Below are positions 61,735-64,000 of a DNA stretch of 64,000 bases, piece after piece. Numbering within the stretch: position 1 is the first letter of the stretch; every line of letters begins with the position of its first letter. Made by a program: the position numbers and the translations under genes. The stretch is taken from NCBI GenBank assembly GCA_002239105.1, contig MPNQ01000007.1, positions 1 through 64,000 on the forward strand, in the 5' to 3' direction. This DNA is from a marine group bacterium Sva0996 bin134 (GTDB taxonomy: Bacteria; Actinomycetota; Acidimicrobiia; Acidimicrobiales; Bin134). The notes below the pieces were generated by a model. The model saw only the letters and a program-made list of their open reading frames with translations. It was not told the DNA's origin and ran no database searches.

Positions 61735-63210
61735 TCAGGAACGGGGCCGACGGCGGAAGAAGTCGGAAAAGCTGGTCACCACGGCGTGGCCGGGGGCCTC
61801 GCCTTCTTGGGGGCGGGATTCAGCCAGCAATGCAGTGGACATCCCGAGCGCTTGGGCGGCATCGAGATGCTCGGCGTCCACGTCTACCAGCAGAGTGTTC
61901 TCATAGGGAACCGACGTTGTTCGCCGCAGGGCCTCATAGATGCCGGGCGCCGGCATGCACACGCCCACATCGCTGCTCACGATCCAGGTGTCCACACCGG
62001 TCATCTCTAGCCGCTCCCGCAACGCCGACGACCACGGGGAGATGTCGTTGGTGAGACAGGCCACGGGAAGCTCCCGACGGGACATCTCGGACACGAAGTC
62101 TCGAGCTCCGGATCGAACGGTGTACTGAGCCAAGAACTGCTCGGTCAGCTCTATCGGATCGTCGTCCAACCCAACCCCTTCCCACAACTCCGCCGGGGTG
62201 ATGCGGCCCAAAACTGCCTGGTGGTGGAGCTGCTGCACGCTCTCCTCGTCAACCTCAGAGCCGCGCTGGTCAGCGAAATCGGCCAGAAGCTTGGCTGGCT
62301 CTTCGGCCGGCTCGAACAGCACCCCGAGCGGGTTCAATACCACCATCCGCAACCGTCGAGATGGAGGCTGCGCCGCGGTGGAGCCCGTGGTCCGGGCCAG
62401 CGATTCTTGGGAAATGGTTGGGTCGGTGCTGCGATCGCGGGCTCGGCGCTCCAGCAGATACCCGGCAACCGCGATGAGCACCGACAGGCCTACCAGCACG
62501 AACGCCGCCCAGGCCACCCACCTGAGGGTCACCGCCGTGCCGCTCTCATCTTGCGCGGACATCTCTAGGCGGGTCGCTTGATTACCCCCAAACCCCAGAA
62601 CTTCTTCCCGCTCGGGGCCCACCGGCAGATCCAACACCACCCGCATGGTGACCCCGTCCAATAGGCCCTCCAAGTCGGGAGTGGACTCGCCTAAGGGGTT
62701 GCCGCCCAGGCGCTCGGTGAGCTCGGTGTCGGTGAACAGGTCCAGTCCGTCCGACAAATCGACCACTCCGGTAACCCGGTAGTCGGTCTTGGCGAAAGAG
62801 GTCTCGCGTTCAAAGGTGAAGTCCCGGAACACTTCCTCAGATCCGAAGATCTCAGCCAACACCGCCTCAAGCTGCTCGGGGGATCCGAAGGGCTTGGAGG
62901 CGGAGAAGCTGGTACGGCCTTGGTCATCAAGGCGCGGATCGCTGTACGACCAGCCCGAGGCAGGGTCTTCAATGTCCTCGGTCAGCAGCAGAGAGGTGAT
63001 TTCGGGTGCCCGGGCCATCGCGTCGGCGTCTAGGGCCACATCAACCGTGACCACCCCGGAACCGTCTTCGTTGAAGCCGATGCCCACCTTGATCTCCGCT
63101 TGGCAGGCGGTCAGGCCCAATATCACCACCAAGAGGAGCGCGCCCCTGCGGGCTATTGCCGACACGCCAGCCCGTTGCCTCGCGGCCCCCCTGCGAACCA
63201 CCGCTGGCAT
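61735..63210 (-). CDS. LppM-like lipoprotein fused to an inactive-looking HAD domain
   Basis: This 491-residue protein has lipobox LTAC (Cys36), an LppM-like extracytoplasmic part (QAEIKVGIGFNEDGSGVVTV to about residue 225), one membrane helix (about 240-262) and a cytoplasmic HAD-like domain (VVLNPLGVLFEPAEEPAKL, CLTNDISPWSSALRERL, ENTLLVDVDAEHLDAAQAL). In the HAD part the nucleophile Asp is replaced (NPLG in place of DxxG) and the motif III Lys is not seen (CMPAPGIYEAL), suggesting loss of catalysis. The start is ATG 63210, 4 bases after the clpC stop. Confidence 0.8.
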   Translation of the reverse strand: MPAVVRRGAARQRAGVSAIARRGALLLVVILGLTACQAEIKVGIGFNEDGSGVVTVDVALDADAMARAPEITSLLLTEDIEDPASGWSYSDPRLDDQGRTSFSASKPFGSPEQLEAVLAEIFGSEEVFRDFTFERETSFAKTDYRVTGVVDLSDGLDLFTDTELTERLGGNPLGESTPDLEGLLDGVTMRVVLDLPVGPEREEVLGFGGNQATRLEMSAQDESGTAVTLRWVAWAAFVLVGLSVLIAVAGYLLERRARDRSTDPTISQESLARTTGSTAAQPPSRRLRMVVLNPLGVLFEPAEEPAKLLADFADQRGSEVDEESVQQLHHQAVLGRITPAELWEGVGLDDDPIELTEQFLAQYTVRSGARDFVSEMSRRELPVACLTNDISPWSSALRERLEMTGVDTWIVSSDVGVCMPAPGIYEALRRTTSVPYENTLLVDVDAEHLDAAQALGMSTALLAESRPQEGEAPGHAVVTSFSDFFRRRPRS

Positions 63211-63214
63211 TTGA

Positions 63215-64000
63215 CTATGCGCCGGCCATTTCTTCCAGCGGGGGCGGTTCGAAGCCCTCGATCGCCCGGAAGATGATCCGCTCCGAGCCGGGTTCGTCGG
63301 GATCGTCCTCTGCGTCGACCAAAATCGTCTCGCCGGCTCGGAACTCCTTCCACAGGAGCCGCTCCGACAGCGGGTCCTCCACCAGCCGCTGGATGGCCCG
63401 GCGCAGCGGGCGAGCGCCCAGAGTGGGGTCGTAGCCCCGGAGGGCCAGCAGAACCTTGGCCGAGTCGGTGAGCTCCAAACCGATTCCCTGGCCCTCAAGC
63501 TGGTTTTGCAAACGCTTGATCATCAAGTCCACGATCCGGGTCACCTCCGCCCGGGTCAGCTCGTGGAACACGATGACCTCGTCGATGCGGTTCAAGAATT
63601 CGGGGCGGAAGTGGTCTTTGAGCGCGTCGGTGACCTTCTCCTTCATGCGCTCATAGGTGATGGCCTCATCGTTCTTGGTGAATCCCAGATTGGCCTTGCG
63701 CAGGTTCTGGGTTCCCAGGTTGGAGGTCATGATGAGCACGGTATTGCGGAAGTCCACCGACCGGCCCTGGCTGTCGGTCAAACGACCCTCCTCCAAGATC
63801 TGTAGGAGGGTGTTGAACACGTCGGGGTGAGCTTTTTCAATCTCGTCGAACAACACCACCGAGAACGGCTTGCGGCGCACCGCCTCAGTTAGCTGACCGC
63901 CCTCTTCGTAGCCGACGTAGCCCGGCGGAGAGCCCACCAGCCGGCTGACCGTGTGCTTCTCCATGTACTCGGACATGTCTAGGGCGATGAGAGCCTGCTC
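63215..64000 (-). CDS. clpC: ATP-dependent Clp protease ATPase ClpC, C-terminal part (5' end outside window)
   Basis: The visible 261 residues cover the second AAA+ module: SRLVGSPPGYVGYEEGGQLT, Walker B VVLFDEIEKAHPDVFN, sensor I IMTSNLG and RPEFLNRIDEVIVFHEL, then GYDPTLGARPLRRAIQRLV. ClpC unfolds proteins for ClpP. The gene continues past the right edge. It is cotranscribed with the LppM/HAD gene, 4 bases downstream. Confidence 0.95.
   Translation of the reverse strand, partial: EQALIALDMSEYMEKHTVSRLVGSPPGYVGYEEGGQLTEAVRRKPFSVVLFDEIEKAHPDVFNTLLQILEEGRLTDSQGRSVDFRNTVLIMTSNLGTQNLRKANLGFTKNDEAITYERMKEKVTDALKDHFRPEFLNRIDEVIVFHELTRAEVTRIVDLMIKRLQNQLEGQGIGLELTDSAKVLLALRGYDPTLGARPLRRAIQRLVEDPLSERLLWKEFRAGETILVDAEDDPDEPGSERIIFRAIEGFEPPPLEEMAGA

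Overview
This is a high-GC chromosomal stretch from an actinobacterium. Supporting gene content: several luciferase-like (probable F420) oxidoreductases, a GpgS-type glucosyl-3-phosphoglycerate synthase, a PAC2-family protein, a DUF3263 protein next to a LytR_C protein, a GPP34-like protein, an LppM-like lipoprotein and an actinobacterial-type coproheme decarboxylase. The large set of DUF35/thiolase, epoxide hydrolase, amidohydrolase and Rieske genes suggests a heterotrophic Acidimicrobiia-like lineage. That placement is an inference.

Layout. (1) 1-6452, minus strand: a catabolic cluster with two thiolase-like (SCP2/Ltp) proteins, a double DUF35 protein, an epoxide hydrolase, an SDR, a cyclase-family protein and a TauD-like dioxygenase; a GPP34-like gene follows at 6463-7119. 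(2) 7124-17918, minus: one tightly packed ten-gene run that encodes dihydropyrimidinase, beta-ureidopropionase, a class III aminotransferase and methylmalonate/malonate-semialdehyde dehydrogenase, with a four-gene NMT1/THI5-type ABC importer and two luciferase-like oxidoreductases. This is the reductive pyrimidine degradation route without a recognisable dihydropyrimidine dehydrogenase. (3) 18129-25223, minus: a secreted fibronectin-III protein and two tandem-duplicated lipoproteins with a duplicated 3' remnant between them. (4) 25323-30129, minus: a Rieske oxygenase and two paralogous N-acyl-D-amino-acid-deacylase-like amidohydrolases. (5) 30228-33531, plus: an ArsC-like protein whose catalytic cysteine codon is TGA, an RDD membrane protein and two oligopeptide-ABC ATPases. 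(6) 33547-43505: a frameshifted GNAT, PAC2, NUDIX, GlnD, a LIV-type ABC transporter (LivF, LivG, LivM and a LivH with an extra secreted domain), and LarE. (7) 43599-51401: Amt, two paralogous LIV-type binding proteins flanking ChdC, a DUF35-thiolase fusion, FdhD and a nitrobindin-like protein. (8) 51504-64000: housekeeping genes, namely groEL with a CIRCE operator, a MoaD/ThiS-like protein, gpgS, glycerate kinase, LytR_C, DUF3263, tRNA-Thr, ybdK, rlmB, ispF, ispD, a dienelactone hydrolase, hemB, an LppM/HAD fusion and the 3' end of clpC.

The strongest unusual signal is the ArsC-like gene at 30228-30578. Its reading frame is uninterrupted except for one TGA exactly at residue 12, the catalytic cysteine of ArsC. 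All three active-site arginines (60, 94, 107) are kept, and a 10-bp hairpin starts 15 bases after the TGA. This fits a selenocysteine protein with a bacterial SECIS element better than a pseudogene. An fdhD gene elsewhere in the window fits a host that makes formate dehydrogenase, a common selenoenzyme, but no Sec machinery is visible here. Other notable points are a LivH permease with a fused secreted domain, an LppM lipoprotein fused to a HAD domain lacking its catalytic residues, and the possibility that an F420 enzyme replaces dihydropyrimidine dehydrogenase.
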